Source of the DNA: Sphingomonas parapaucimobilis NBRC 15100
Lineage (GTDB): Bacteria; Pseudomonadota; Alphaproteobacteria; Sphingomonadales; Sphingomonadaceae
Reading direction: 5' to 3'
DNA length: 64,000 bases
Assembly (NCBI RefSeq): GCF_000787715.1
Contig: NZ_BBPI01000087.1
Location: 1-64,000 of the forward strand
The position numbers were made by a program, and so were the translations under genes. How positions within the stretch are numbered: the stretch's first letter is position 1; each line of letters opens with the position of its first letter. Positions 17,337 through 26,230 of the stretch are shown in pieces. A model generated the notes under the pieces. That model was not told the origin of the DNA and searched no databases. It saw only the letters and a program-made list of their open reading frames with translations.

Positions 17337-17756
17337 ATGATGACCGAACCCCTGAACGCCGCCGCCCGCGTCATCCAACTGGCGCTGACGCCGATCTTTC
17401 TGCTGACCGCCGTGGGATCGCTGCTGAACGTCTTTGCGACCCGGCTGGGGCGGATCAGCGACCGGATTCAGGGATTGAGGAAGGACGGCCGGACGAACGG
17501 CTATGAGCTGCGCCGCCTTCGCCTGCGCTCGAAGATTCTCGACATCGCCGTCATGCTGACCGCGGCGGCGGGGGCGATGACGTGCTGCGCGGCGATCACC
17601 CTGTTCCTGGGGACGCTGCGCGACTCGCGTCATGCGGGGGTGCTGTTCTTCTTCTTCGGCGGCGGCCTGATCTGCGCGGTGGCGGGGCTGGCGTGCTTTG
17701 TCGGGGAGATCACGATCGCCGGGCGGGCGCTTCGCGACGATCATGGCGAGGGATGA
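17337..17756 (+). CDS. DUF2721 family membrane protein
   Basis: A 139-residue membrane protein with three hydrophobic segments (about residues 14-34, 68-90 and 99-125) and a basic cytoplasmic stretch RLGRISDRIQGLRKDGR between the first two. This pattern matches the uncharacterised DUF2721 family. The start may be either of two consecutive ATG codons. It is divergent from the fusion gene, with 220 nt between; no role can be assigned. Confidence 0.75.
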   Translation: MMTEPLNAAARVIQLALTPIFLLTAVGSLLNVFATRLGRISDRIQGLRKDGRTNGYELRRLRLRSKILDIAVMLTAAAGAMTCCAAITLFLGTLRDSRHAGVLFFFFGGGLICAVAGLACFVGEITIAGRALRDDHGEG

Positions 17757-17827
17757 GCTGCGCGCTGATTGGCAGGGACCCAGGCGGCCTGGCTATTCAT
17801 CCGGCATCACCACCAACCAAGCAGCCG

Positions 17828-18194
17828 ATGGTCGTGGCGTTCCGCCGTCACACCCCGCCGCCGCTGCATGGCTGTACCCATGCGTCGCAGCCGTCGATCC
17901 CGCACCTGACCCGGTCGGCGCTTCATCATTGCCTCCAGCGCCACGGCATCGCCCGCCACCCGCCACGTTCGCAGTCCCCGGCCAGTCGCGTCAGACGCGC
18001 TTCGACATGATCCGCGAGGCGACCGAGATCGAGCGCCGGCTCACCAGCCATGGACCGAGGGGCTGGTCGAGCGGATGAACCGGACCATCAGGCAGGCGAA
18101 CGTCAAACGCTTTCATCACGAAAGCCACGACCGGCTTCGAACGCGCCTCGTCGACCCGATTCAGCAGATGCCGGGACCGAACACCTGGGGATGA
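17828..18194 (+). pseudogene. IS481-type transposase relic
   Basis: Three reading frames in sequence carry pieces of an IS481-group (IS3-like) transposase. The first is VVAFRRHT...PHLTRSALHHCLQRHG from 17828. After a frame change comes FDMIREATEIERRLTSH near 18003-18052, and after another VERMNRTIRQANVKRFHHES and the C-terminal DPIQQMPGPNT ending in TGA at 18192-18194. The region carrying most of the DDE catalytic core and a further C-terminal stretch are deleted, so it is non-functional. Intact family members are about 310-320 residues. The relic overlaps the last 31 codons or so of the sensor kinase gene on the other strand. Confidence 0.8.
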
Positions 18195-19227
18195 TGATGC
18201 GGAATTGCGAAATTTCACCGTTACGCTGGTATATGGCATCACCGCCATGCGCCTTCGCGATAGCCTTGATGACCGAAAGACCGAGCCCCGACCCATTCGC
18301 ATTTTGAACGCCGCGTGAGAATTGAAGAAAAGCCCGCTTCTCAAAATGCACAGGAAGCCCGGGACCTTTATCAGAAACCGTAATGACGGCCGCGTTGCCG
18401 GAAAATGTCACGGCGATCGACACAATGCAGGGACTCGCATGGCGCCGAGCATTGTCGACCAATGCGATTACGGCTTGACGCACCCGTGCCGCATCGACCC
18501 GGACGACACCCGGTTCCAATGCCATTTCCAGCTCGAAACCTGCTGGTGCAAGCATCGCTTCCAGCACCGGCCGCATCTCGTGAAATTCGGCAGCGAGGTC
18601 GACATCGGCGAGCACCAGCTCCAACCGACCGCTTTCTGCCAGGCTGACGCTGCGCAGGTCCTCGACCAGCCGGGTCAGTCCGTCGAGCTGTTTCATCAAC
18701 CCGACCACCAGCTCCGCATCGAGCGCGAAAACGCCATCTTTGGCGCCCTGAAGCCGCCCACGCAGGATCGTCAGCGGCGTCCGCAGTTCATGCGCGATCT
18801 GCGCGTTCCAGACCTTCATATCGTCCGACATGCGCTGCAACCGGTCGGCCATCGCGTTGAAGTCGGCGATCAACACGGCCGCCTCGCCATGCGCGCCGCG
18901 GACCGGCGCTATCCGGGTTGCCAGATCGCCCTCGGCAATCCGACGCGCGGCTTCTCCCACCGCCCCCAGTGGCTGTACTATCCGCCGAGCCAGCCGCACC
19001 GCGACCGCAAGCGCCAGCACCACCCCGATGACGCAGGCCGCCAGCGTGATGCCGACATCAAGCCCGGTGGTGTCCGCCACCCCCGGCGGCAGGGGGGCCA
19101 CGATCCGCCACCGCTCCAGCACGGCATAGACGATATAGAAGGCCGCCGTGCTGACCGCGACGGCGACGAAGGCGAGCGCCGCCAACGCGATCGACAATTG
19201 CCGGGTCAGGCTGTTCCGGTTCCTCAT
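18103..19227 (-). CDS. Sensor histidine kinase, BaeS-like, with relic-derived C-terminus
   Basis: A 374-residue membrane kinase: helix 1 near residues 13-33, helix 2 near 55-78, a HAMP linker, the H box AQIAHELRTPLTILRGR and an ATPase domain with VDNARRHA, DKGPGLP and GSGLGLSVIKAIA. The start ATG overlaps the response-regulator stop codon (ATGA). After the usual family end (FRIIIP) about 28 more residues are encoded by the antisense strand of the transposase relic. The catalytic domain is complete, so the kinase may still work. It probably controls the divergent RND efflux operon. Confidence 0.88.
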   Translation of the reverse strand: MRNRNSLTRQLSIALAALAFVAVAVSTAAFYIVYAVLERWRIVAPLPPGVADTTGLDVGITLAACVIGVVLALAVAVRLARRIVQPLGAVGEAARRIAEGDLATRIAPVRGAHGEAAVLIADFNAMADRLQRMSDDMKVWNAQIAHELRTPLTILRGRLQGAKDGVFALDAELVVGLMKQLDGLTRLVEDLRSVSLAESGRLELVLADVDLAAEFHEMRPVLEAMLAPAGFELEMALEPGVVRVDAARVRQAVIALVDNARRHASPCIVSIAVTFSGNAAVITVSDKGPGLPVHFEKRAFLQFSRGVQNANGSGLGLSVIKAIAKAHGGDAIYQRNGEISQFRIIIPRCSVPASAESGRRGAFEAGRGFRDESV

Positions 19228-19901
19228 CCCCGCGACCACAGCCGGTATCCGACGCCGCGCACCCCCTCGGGCATGTCGGGCGCCCCCGCCTGATCGAGCT
19301 TGCGGCGCAGCTTGCTGACATGGCTGTCGACCGTCCGGTCAAGTGCGTCCGATCCCGGCAGGCAGGCGTCGAGCAGCTCACCACGGCTGAACACCCGGCT
19401 CGGCGTACGCGCCATATGGGCGAGCAGGCGGAACTCGGTCAGGGTGAGCGCGACCTCGCCATTCTGGGTGCGGACCATGTGCGCGGTCGTGTCGATCTCG
19501 ACCGGGCCAACGCGAAGCACACCGTTGGCGCCTTCCCCGCCCGACCGGCGCAGCACCGCCTTGACCCGCGCCACGACCTCGACCGGATTGAACGGCTTGA
19601 CCACATAATCGTCCGCCCCGATCCGCAGCGCCTGCAACTTGTCGATATCCTGATCCAGCGCGGTGGTGACGACCACGGGCGTATTGCCCCGCCGCCGCAC
19701 TTCGGACAGCACGCCCCAGCCATCGACCAGCGGCATCGAGATGTCGAGCAGCAGGATGTCGGGCTTCAGCGCCAGATGCAGGTCCAGCGCGGTACGCCCG
19801 TCGCCGGCATGAACCGTCCGGAATCCTTCGCGCTCCAGATAGGCGCAGAGGATATCGGCGATGTCACGTTCATCTTCGGCGATCAGTACAAGCGGGTTCA
19901 T
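19224..19901 (-). CDS. OmpR-family response regulator, BaeR-like
   Basis: A 225-residue regulator with an N-terminal receiver domain (acidic pocket E9/D10, phospho-acceptor D53 in LLLDISMPLVDGWG, Lys in VVKPFNP) and a C-terminal winged-helix DNA-binding domain (LTLTEFRLLAHMARTPSRVF, DSHVSKLRRKL). It is coupled to the downstream kinase by a 4-nt overlap. It is transcribed divergently from the RND operon, 124 nt apart, which is the usual place for its target site. Confidence 0.92.
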   Translation of the reverse strand: MNPLVLIAEDERDIADILCAYLEREGFRTVHAGDGRTALDLHLALKPDILLLDISMPLVDGWGVLSEVRRRGNTPVVVTTALDQDIDKLQALRIGADDYVVKPFNPVEVVARVKAVLRRSGGEGANGVLRVGPVEIDTTAHMVRTQNGEVALTLTEFRLLAHMARTPSRVFSRGELLDACLPGSDALDRTVDSHVSKLRRKLDQAGAPDMPEGVRGVGYRLWSRG

Positions 19902-20025
19902 GTGACGTTTCCGTTCCTCTTCACTCCGTCATATCAGTCGCACTCGACAGGCTGCCAGCCCGCCCCCACGCATTCTCCACACAATCTCGACGCTGCCCCA
20001 ATGGTCTGGATGGATAAGCGCCGGC
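19902..20025. promoter_or_regulatory. Divergent promoter region, two-component system / RND operon
   Basis: The 124-nt gap between the response-regulator gene and the efflux operon must hold both promoters. On the plus strand it includes TTCTCCACACAATC near 19973, whose TTCTCCA core resembles the E. coli BaeR box. A match of this size is weak evidence. Confidence 0.35.
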
Positions 20026-21159
20026 ATGAAGGTCCATTCTTTTGCATCCGGCACGCGGTGTGCCCTGCCGATCGCTCTGACGGTGGCGGCGTCGCTGAGC
20101 GGCTGTTCTGCCGATGCCCCAACCGCGCAAGTCGATGCGGTAGAGGTAACGACCCTGCGTGTCGTACCGTCCACGGTGACGGCGATCGACGAATTGCCGG
20201 GGCGCGTGGTGGCGTTCCGCACGGCCGAGATCCGGCCGCAGGTCGGCGGGATCGTCCAGCGCCGCCTGTTCGAACAGGGTGCGGCGGTGCGCGCCGGGCA
20301 GTTGCTATTCCAGATCAGCCCCGCCCCCTTCCAGGCCGATGCCGACACCGCGCGGGCGACCGTGCAGAAGGCCAGCGCCGCCTATGCCCGCGCCAACGCG
20401 CAGGCGGATCGGCTGAAGCCGCTGGTCGCCGCCGATGCGATCAGCCGCCAGAGCTATGACGATGCGGTCGCGGCCCGCGCGCAGGCTGCCGCGGAACTGG
20501 CCGAAGCCCGTGCCACCCTGCGCCGCCGCCGGATCGACCTCGGCTTCGCGCGGGTTACCGCCCCGATTTCAGGGCGGATCGGGGCGGCCAATGTGACCGA
20601 GGGCGCGCTGGTCACGGCGGCGGATGCAAATCCCCTCGCCACCATCCAGCAGATCGACCGCGTCTATGTCGATGTCCGGCAACCCGCCGAACGCTATGCC
20701 GAACTGCGCGACCAGAGGGCCGGGACCGGGTTGGTCGAGATCCTGACGGCATCCGGCCGAAGCCATCCGGTACGGGGGCGCATCCTGTTTTCGGGCGTCG
20801 CGGTCGATCCCAATAGCGGCGACGCCCTGGTCCGGGTCGAGGTGCCGAACCCGGGCGAACGGCTGTTGCCCGGCATGTTCGTTCGCGCCCGCCTGCCCCG
20901 TGCGACCATGCCGGGTGCGCTGTCCGTGCCGCAACAGGCCGTAACCCGCGCGGGCGACGGCACGCCGCAGGTCAGCGTAGTCGGCGGGCAGGACCGGGTG
21001 CATCTCCGCCGCGTCACGCTCGGCCCGCTGGTCCATGGCCGCTATGTCATTCGGTCGGGTCTGCGCGCCGGGGAGGTGGTGATCGTCGAGGGGCAGAACC
21101 GCGTTCAGCCCGGCACCCCGGTCAAGCAGCGGGCATGGCGCGACGGGGCGGCGGGCTGA
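20026..21159 (+). CDS. RND efflux periplasmic adaptor, lipoprotein (AcrA/MexA type)
   Basis: A 377-residue membrane-fusion protein. The signal peptide ends in the lipobox LSGC, so it should be a lipid-anchored periplasmic protein. Family blocks include LPGRVVAFRTAEIRPQVGG, the coiled-coil hairpin (about residues 100-165), LGFARVTAPISGRIG and the beta-barrel region ending in EGQNRVQPG. It links the inner-membrane RND pump to the outer-membrane channel. The pump gene starts 3 nt after its stop codon. Confidence 0.93.
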   Translation: MKVHSFASGTRCALPIALTVAASLSGCSADAPTAQVDAVEVTTLRVVPSTVTAIDELPGRVVAFRTAEIRPQVGGIVQRRLFEQGAAVRAGQLLFQISPAPFQADADTARATVQKASAAYARANAQADRLKPLVAADAISRQSYDDAVAARAQAAAELAEARATLRRRRIDLGFARVTAPISGRIGAANVTEGALVTAADANPLATIQQIDRVYVDVRQPAERYAELRDQRAGTGLVEILTASGRSHPVRGRILFSGVAVDPNSGDALVRVEVPNPGERLLPGMFVRARLPRATMPGALSVPQQAVTRAGDGTPQVSVVGGQDRVHLRRVTLGPLVHGRYVIRSGLRAGEVVIVEGQNRVQPGTPVKQRAWRDGAAG

Positions 21160-21162
21160 GTC

Positions 21163-24100
21163 ATGGCGAAATTCTTCATCGATCGCCCGGTCTTTGCCTG
21201 GGTCATCGCGATCGCGATCGTGCTGATGGGCGTCATCGCCATCCCGAAAATGCCGGTTGCCCGCTTCCCCAGCGTCGCGCCGCCGACGGTCAGCATCTTC
21301 GCCAGCTATCCCGGTGCCACGACACAGACGCTGAACGACAGCGTCGTCTCCCTGGTCCAGCGCGAACTGTCGAGCGTCAAGAACCTGCTCTATTTCGAAA
21401 GCTCGGCCGATACCTCGGGCTTGGCGACGATCACCGCGACCTTCCGCCCTGGCACCAACCCCGAAATGGCGCAGGTCGATGTGCAGAACCGGCTGAAGAC
21501 GATCGAGCCGCGCCTGCCGCAGGTGGTGCGCCAGACCGGCGTCACGGTCGAGTCCGCCTCGTCGGGCTTCCTGATGATCGTCAGCCTGTTGTCCAATGGA
21601 CAGCAGGACGAGGTGGAGCTGTCCGATTACATGGCACGCAACATCGTGGATGAGCTGAAGCGCATCCCAGGCGTCGGGCGCGTCCAGAATTTCTCGGCGG
21701 AGCGCGCCATGCGCATCTGGATCGACCCCGCCAGGCTCGCCGGATACGGCCTGACCGCCACGGATGTGACGGCGGCGATCGCCGAACAGAATGTGCAGAT
21801 CGCCCCCGGCAAGCTGGGGGCCGAACCGACCGCCAACGGACAGCGCGTGCTGGTGCCGCTGACCGCCGACGGGCAGCTCAAGACGCCGGAGGATTTCGCG
21901 GGCGTCATCCTGAAGGCCAATACGGACGGCTCGTCGGTGACGCTGAACAAGGTCGCCCGGATCGAACTGGGGCGGCAAAGCTTCGGCAACGATACACGGG
22001 AAAATGGCAAGTTCGCCGCCTCGGTGGGCATTCAGCTGACACCCGGCGCCAATGCCGTCGCCGCCTCCAAAGCCGTGCGCGCGCGGATGACCGAGCTCGC
22101 CCGCTCACTGCCGCCGGGCATGAGCTGGTCCGCGCCGTTCGACACCGCGCCGTTCGTCCGCATCTCGATCGAAAAGGTACTTCATACGCTGGCCGAGGCG
22201 ATGCTGCTGGTCTTCCTCGTCATGTACCTGTTCCTGCAAAAGGTCCGCTACACGCTGATCCCCGCCATCGTCGCGCCCATCGCGCTGCTCGGCACGATCG
22301 CGGTCATGCTGGCGACGGGCTATTCGATCAACGTGCTGACCATGTTCGGCATGGTGCTGGCGATCGGCATCATCGTCGATGACGCCATCGTCGTCGTCGA
22401 GAATGTCGAACGGCTGATGCACGAGGAGAAACTCTCGCCCGCCGATGCCACGCGCAAGGCGATGGGCGAAATCACGCCCGCCATCATCGGCATCACGCTG
22501 GTCCTGTCGGCGGAGTTCATCCCCATGGCGCTGGCCGCCGGGTCGGTCGGCACCATCTATCGCCAGTTCTCGATGGCGATGGCGGTGTCGATCCTGTTCT
22601 CCGCCTTCCTCGCGCTCACCCTTACCCCGGCGCTGTGCGCGACGCTGCTCAAGCCGCTGGACGAGGAGCGCGCCAAGAACCGCTTCTTCGCCTGGTTCGA
22701 TCGTCAGTTCGACCGCGCCACCCGCGGCTATCAGAGCTGGGTCGCGCGTCTGCTGAAGGCCAGCGGGCGGATGATGCTGGTCTTCGTCGCGATCGTCGGG
22801 ATGCTGGCCATCGCCTTCGTCAACCTGCCGTCCTCGTTCATGCCGGAGGAGGATCAGGGCTATTTCATGACCAGTTTCCAGCTGCCCGCCGATGCCACCG
22901 CCAGCCGCACGCTGGCAGCGGTCAAGGCGCTGGAAAAGCACATGGCGACGCGCCCCGGCGTCGAGACGACCGAGGCGATCCTGGGCTTCGGCTTCTCCGG
23001 CTCCGGTCCCAACGCCGCCATGGTCTATACGATACTGAAGGACTGGAAGGACCGGGGCGGCACGAATGTCGGCAAGGAGGTCGCCGCCGCCGACGCCGCG
23101 ATGGCCAGGGACGTCCATGAAGGACTGGTCATGATCGTCATGCCGCCCGCGATCGACGAACTCGGCACCTCCTCGGGCTTCGCGCTGCGCTTGGAGGACC
23201 GGGCGGGCAAGGGCCGCCATGCGCTGTTCACCGCACGCGACATGCTGGTCGCCTATGCGCAGCGCAGCCCCAAGCTGACCGGCGTTTACGCCGAGGGGCT
23301 GCCGTCCGGGACCAGCGTGCGGCTCGACATCGACCGCGCGAAGGCCCAAGCGCTCGGCGTCCCGTTCAGCGCGATCAGCGACATGATCGGCACGGCGCTG
23401 GGCAGCAGCTATGTCAACGACTTCCCCAACAAGGGGCGGTTGCAGCAGGTGATCGTACAGGCCGAGCCTGCGCACCGCATGAACCTGGACGATGTGATGG
23501 GATTGCGCGTCAAGAACGCGGCCGGGGGCACGGTGGCGCTGGCCGAGCTGGTCACGCCGGTATGGAGCAACGGCCCGCTCCAGCTCTCCACCTATAATGG
23601 CTACCCGTCCGTCAGCATCACCGGCACCGCCGCGCCCGGGGTTTCCAGCGGCGATGCCATGCGCGAGATGGAGCGGCTGGCGGCCGAATTGCCCCACGGC
23701 TTCGGGATCGAATGGACCGGCCAGTCGCGGCAGGAGCGTGAGGCCGGGGCGCAGGCGCCGATGTTGCTCGCCCTGTCGATGCTGGTCGTCTTCCTGGTGC
23801 TGGCGGCGCTCTATGAGAGCTGGTCGATCCCGATGGCGGTGATGCTGGTCGTGCCCCTGGGACTGATCGGCGCGGTATCGGCGGTGATGCTGCGCGGCCT
23901 GTCGAACGACGTCTTCTTCAAGGTCGGCCTGATCACCATCATCGGCCTGAGCGCCAAGAACGCGATCCTGATCGTCGAGTTCGCCAAGCAGTATCGCGAG
24001 GCCGGATACAGCCTGATCGACGCCGCCATCGCCGCCGCGCGGGTACGCCTGCGCCCGATCGTGATGACCAGCCTGGCCTTCACGCTGGGTGTCGTCCCGC

Positions 24101-24270
24101 TGATGCTGGCGGGCGGGGCGAGCGCGGAGACGCAGCATGCGATCGGGACCGGCGTGTTCGGCGGCATGATCACCGGCACCGTGCTGGCGCTGATCTTCGT
24201 GCCGACCTTCTTCGTGGTGGTGGTGGGCCTCGCCGAACGCTGGCGCGCGCGCCGGGAGAAGGCGGCATGA
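21163..24270 (+). CDS. RND multidrug efflux pump, HAE-1 family (AcrB type)
   Basis: A 1035-residue inner-membrane pump with 12 predicted helices and two large periplasmic loops. The N-terminus MAKFFIDRPVFAWVIAI is typical, the proton-relay Asp pair lies in GIIVDDAIVVVENVERL (helix 4), and the partner Lys is in GLSAKNAILIVEFA (helix 10). The motif SFMPEEDQGYF begins the second half. It exports hydrophobic and amphiphilic drugs by proton antiport. The 3' end overlaps the outer-membrane factor gene by 4 nt. Confidence 0.95.
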   Translation: MAKFFIDRPVFAWVIAIAIVLMGVIAIPKMPVARFPSVAPPTVSIFASYPGATTQTLNDSVVSLVQRELSSVKNLLYFESSADTSGLATITATFRPGTNPEMAQVDVQNRLKTIEPRLPQVVRQTGVTVESASSGFLMIVSLLSNGQQDEVELSDYMARNIVDELKRIPGVGRVQNFSAERAMRIWIDPARLAGYGLTATDVTAAIAEQNVQIAPGKLGAEPTANGQRVLVPLTADGQLKTPEDFAGVILKANTDGSSVTLNKVARIELGRQSFGNDTRENGKFAASVGIQLTPGANAVAASKAVRARMTELARSLPPGMSWSAPFDTAPFVRISIEKVLHTLAEAMLLVFLVMYLFLQKVRYTLIPAIVAPIALLGTIAVMLATGYSINVLTMFGMVLAIGIIVDDAIVVVENVERLMHEEKLSPADATRKAMGEITPAIIGITLVLSAEFIPMALAAGSVGTIYRQFSMAMAVSILFSAFLALTLTPALCATLLKPLDEERAKNRFFAWFDRQFDRATRGYQSWVARLLKASGRMMLVFVAIVGMLAIAFVNLPSSFMPEEDQGYFMTSFQLPADATASRTLAAVKALEKHMATRPGVETTEAILGFGFSGSGPNAAMVYTILKDWKDRGGTNVGKEVAAADAAMARDVHEGLVMIVMPPAIDELGTSSGFALRLEDRAGKGRHALFTARDMLVAYAQRSPKLTGVYAEGLPSGTSVRLDIDRAKAQALGVPFSAISDMIGTALGSSYVNDFPNKGRLQQVIVQAEPAHRMNLDDVMGLRVKNAAGGTVALAELVTPVWSNGPLQLSTYNGYPSVSITGTAAPGVSSGDAMREMERLAAELPHGFGIEWTGQSRQEREAGAQAPMLLALSMLVVFLVLAALYESWSIPMAVMLVVPLGLIGAVSAVMLRGLSNDVFFKVGLITIIGLSAKNAILIVEFAKQYREAGYSLIDAAIAAARVRLRPIVMTSLAFTLGVVPLMLAGGASAETQHAIGTGVFGGMITGTVLALIFVPTFFVVVVGLAERWRARREKAA

Positions 24271-25688
24271 CGATGCGATCCCTGCCCCTTGCCCTGCTGT
24301 TGGCGACCACCGCCTGTTCGATGACGCCCAGGCTGCCCCTGCCCACCCCGCCGGTCGCCGACGCGTACCCTCTGGCGGGCGGCTCCGAGGCGCTGCCCGC
24401 ATGGCGCGACATGTTCGGCGATGCCCGGCTGCAAAGCCTGATCGCGCTGTCGCTCGACGCCAATCGCGATCTGCGCATCGCCGCGCTCGATGCCGAAGCC
24501 GCGCGCGCCCAGCTGCGCGTGCAGCGCGCCCAGGCGCGGCCCGGCGTCCATGTCGACGCGGGCTATACCCGTCAGCGCCAGCCCGCCAGCGTGGCTGGCG
24601 CGGGCATCGGCCTGACGCCGGGCAACGGCCCGACCGGCTTCGAGTTCGGACAGTTCAGCGTGCAGACGGCGCTGACCGGGTTCGAACTCGACCTGTTCGG
24701 CCGCCTGCGTGCGTTGAACGAGGCCGCGTTCCACCGCTGGCTCGCCTCGGTCGAAGCGCGGCGCACCGTCCGCCTGACCGTGATCGGGGCGGTCGCCGAT
24801 GCCTATTGGAACGAACGGCTGGCCGACGAGCAACGGGCACTGACCCGTTCGACGCTGGCCGACTGGCGCGCGTCGCTGGAGATCACCCGGCTCCGAAAGG
24901 ACGCCGGACAGGCGAGCGGTGCCGACCTGGCGCAGGGCGAGGGACTGGTGCGACAGGCCCAGGCCGATCTGGCCCAGCGCGAGCGCGAATGGGTGCAGGC
25001 GACCAACGCGCTGGTGCTGGCAGTCGGCGCGCCGCTGCCGCGCGACCTGCCGCCCCCCACCCCGCTGATGGATCAGCCGATCCGCACCGCGCTGGCGGCC
25101 GGAACCCCCTCCGACCTGTTGACCCGGCGCCCCGATATCGCGCAGGCCGAGCAGGCGCTGCGCGCCGCCAATGCGGATATCGGCGCGGCACGCGCGGCCT
25201 TTTTCCCGCGCGTCTCGCTGACCGCCGCCTTCGGTTTCGCCAGTCTCGCGCTCGAGAGCCTGTTCCAGGGGGCGAACCGCACCTGGTCCTATGCGCCCGC
25301 GATCAGCCTGCCGATCTTTCGCGGCGGCGCGCTGCGGGGCAATCTCGACCTCGCCCGCCTGCGGACATCCTCGGCCGTCGCCACCTATGAAAAGGCGATC
25401 CAGACCGGCTTTCGCGAGGTGGCGGACGGATTGGCCGCCCAGGCGACCTATGGCGCGCAGCTGGCCGAGCAGCGCGGGGTCGCCACCCAGGCCGAGCGCC
25501 GCGCCACGCTGACCGGGCTGGCCTATCGGGCAGGTCAGACCAGCCGCCTCGACCTGCTGGACGCGCAGCGCGCCACCTATGCCGCCCGGCAAAGCGCGCT
25601 GATCGTCCGGCGCGACCAGCTGACCGCCGCCGCCGCGCTCTACCGGGCGCTGGGTGGCGACACCGCCGCCGAAGGAACGCCCGAATGA
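24267..25688 (+). CDS. Outer-membrane efflux channel, NodT/OprM type
   Basis: A 473-residue outer-membrane factor lipoprotein. The N-terminal signal ends at a Cys in LLLATTACS, and the family repeats are seen twice: WRDMFGDARLQSLIALSLDANRDL at the start and LLTRRPDIAQAEQALRAANADIGAARAAFFPRVSLT in the second half. It forms the trimeric channel for the upstream pump. Start and stop overlap the neighbouring genes by 4 nt each, so the five-gene operon is tightly coupled. Confidence 0.93.
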   Translation: MTMRSLPLALLLATTACSMTPRLPLPTPPVADAYPLAGGSEALPAWRDMFGDARLQSLIALSLDANRDLRIAALDAEAARAQLRVQRAQARPGVHVDAGYTRQRQPASVAGAGIGLTPGNGPTGFEFGQFSVQTALTGFELDLFGRLRALNEAAFHRWLASVEARRTVRLTVIGAVADAYWNERLADEQRALTRSTLADWRASLEITRLRKDAGQASGADLAQGEGLVRQAQADLAQREREWVQATNALVLAVGAPLPRDLPPPTPLMDQPIRTALAAGTPSDLLTRRPDIAQAEQALRAANADIGAARAAFFPRVSLTAAFGFASLALESLFQGANRTWSYAPAISLPIFRGGALRGNLDLARLRTSSAVATYEKAIQTGFREVADGLAAQATYGAQLAEQRGVATQAERRATLTGLAYRAGQTSRLDLLDAQRATYAARQSALIVRRDQLTAAAALYRALGGDTAAEGTPE

Positions 25689-26230
25689 ACCGCCGCGACC
25701 GTTACACCCTGCCGATGCGAATGCTGCACTGGACCCGCGCCGCCCTGATCCCCGGCCTGATCGCGCTGGGCTGGACGATGACCTCGCTGCCCGACAGCAT
25801 GACGGCCAAGTTCGCATGGATGTATCCCGTCCATAAGGAATTCGGCGTGCTGGCCTTTCTGACCGGCACCATCGCGCTGATCCTGCGCCGCCGCTCCGCC
25901 CTGCCCCGTCATCCCGCCGGGCTGGCATCATGGGAGACCATGCTGTCCTCCATGGTGCAATATATGATGCTGGCGCTGGCGATCATCGTACCGCTGATGG
26001 GCTATGCCATGTCCAGTTCGTTCACCCAGAGCGACGGCGTACCCTTTTTCGGCATCGGACTGCCCGAACTCCTGCCCAAGGACGACCACGCCTTCGCGCT
26101 CTTCGCCCTCGCGCACCGGATATCGGCCTATACGCTGCTGGCGCTGGTCGTCCTGCATGTCATGGGCGTGCTGAAGCATCGGTTCCTGGACCGCGGGCGT
26201 GACACCGACGTGCTGCGCCGGATGCTATGA
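25685..26230 (+). CDS. Cytochrome b561-type membrane protein
   Basis: A 181-residue four-helix membrane protein of the bacterial cytochrome b561 family. Candidate haem ligands are the His residues in MLHWTRA, VHKEFGVL, LAHRISAY and VLHVMGVLKH. Such proteins move electrons between the quinone pool and acceptors such as superoxide. It is coupled by 4-nt overlaps to the efflux channel gene before it and the MFS gene after it, an unusual place for this family; its role in the efflux operon is unknown. Confidence 0.88.
   Translation: MNRRDRYTLPMRMLHWTRAALIPGLIALGWTMTSLPDSMTAKFAWMYPVHKEFGVLAFLTGTIALILRRRSALPRHPAGLASWETMLSSMVQYMMLALAIIVPLMGYAMSSSFTQSDGVPFFGIGLPELLPKDDHAFALFALAHRISAYTLLALVVLHVMGVLKHRFLDRGRDTDVLRRML

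Noticed and set aside
17698..18078. 126-codon frame downstream of the DUF2721 gene
   Set aside because: Mostly out of frame with the transposase pieces; only its last 25 codons match the relic, so it is not a gene in itself.
22105..24402. 765-codon open frame antisense to the AcrB-like pump gene
   Set aside because: Same reason: antisense shadow of a well-supported gene.
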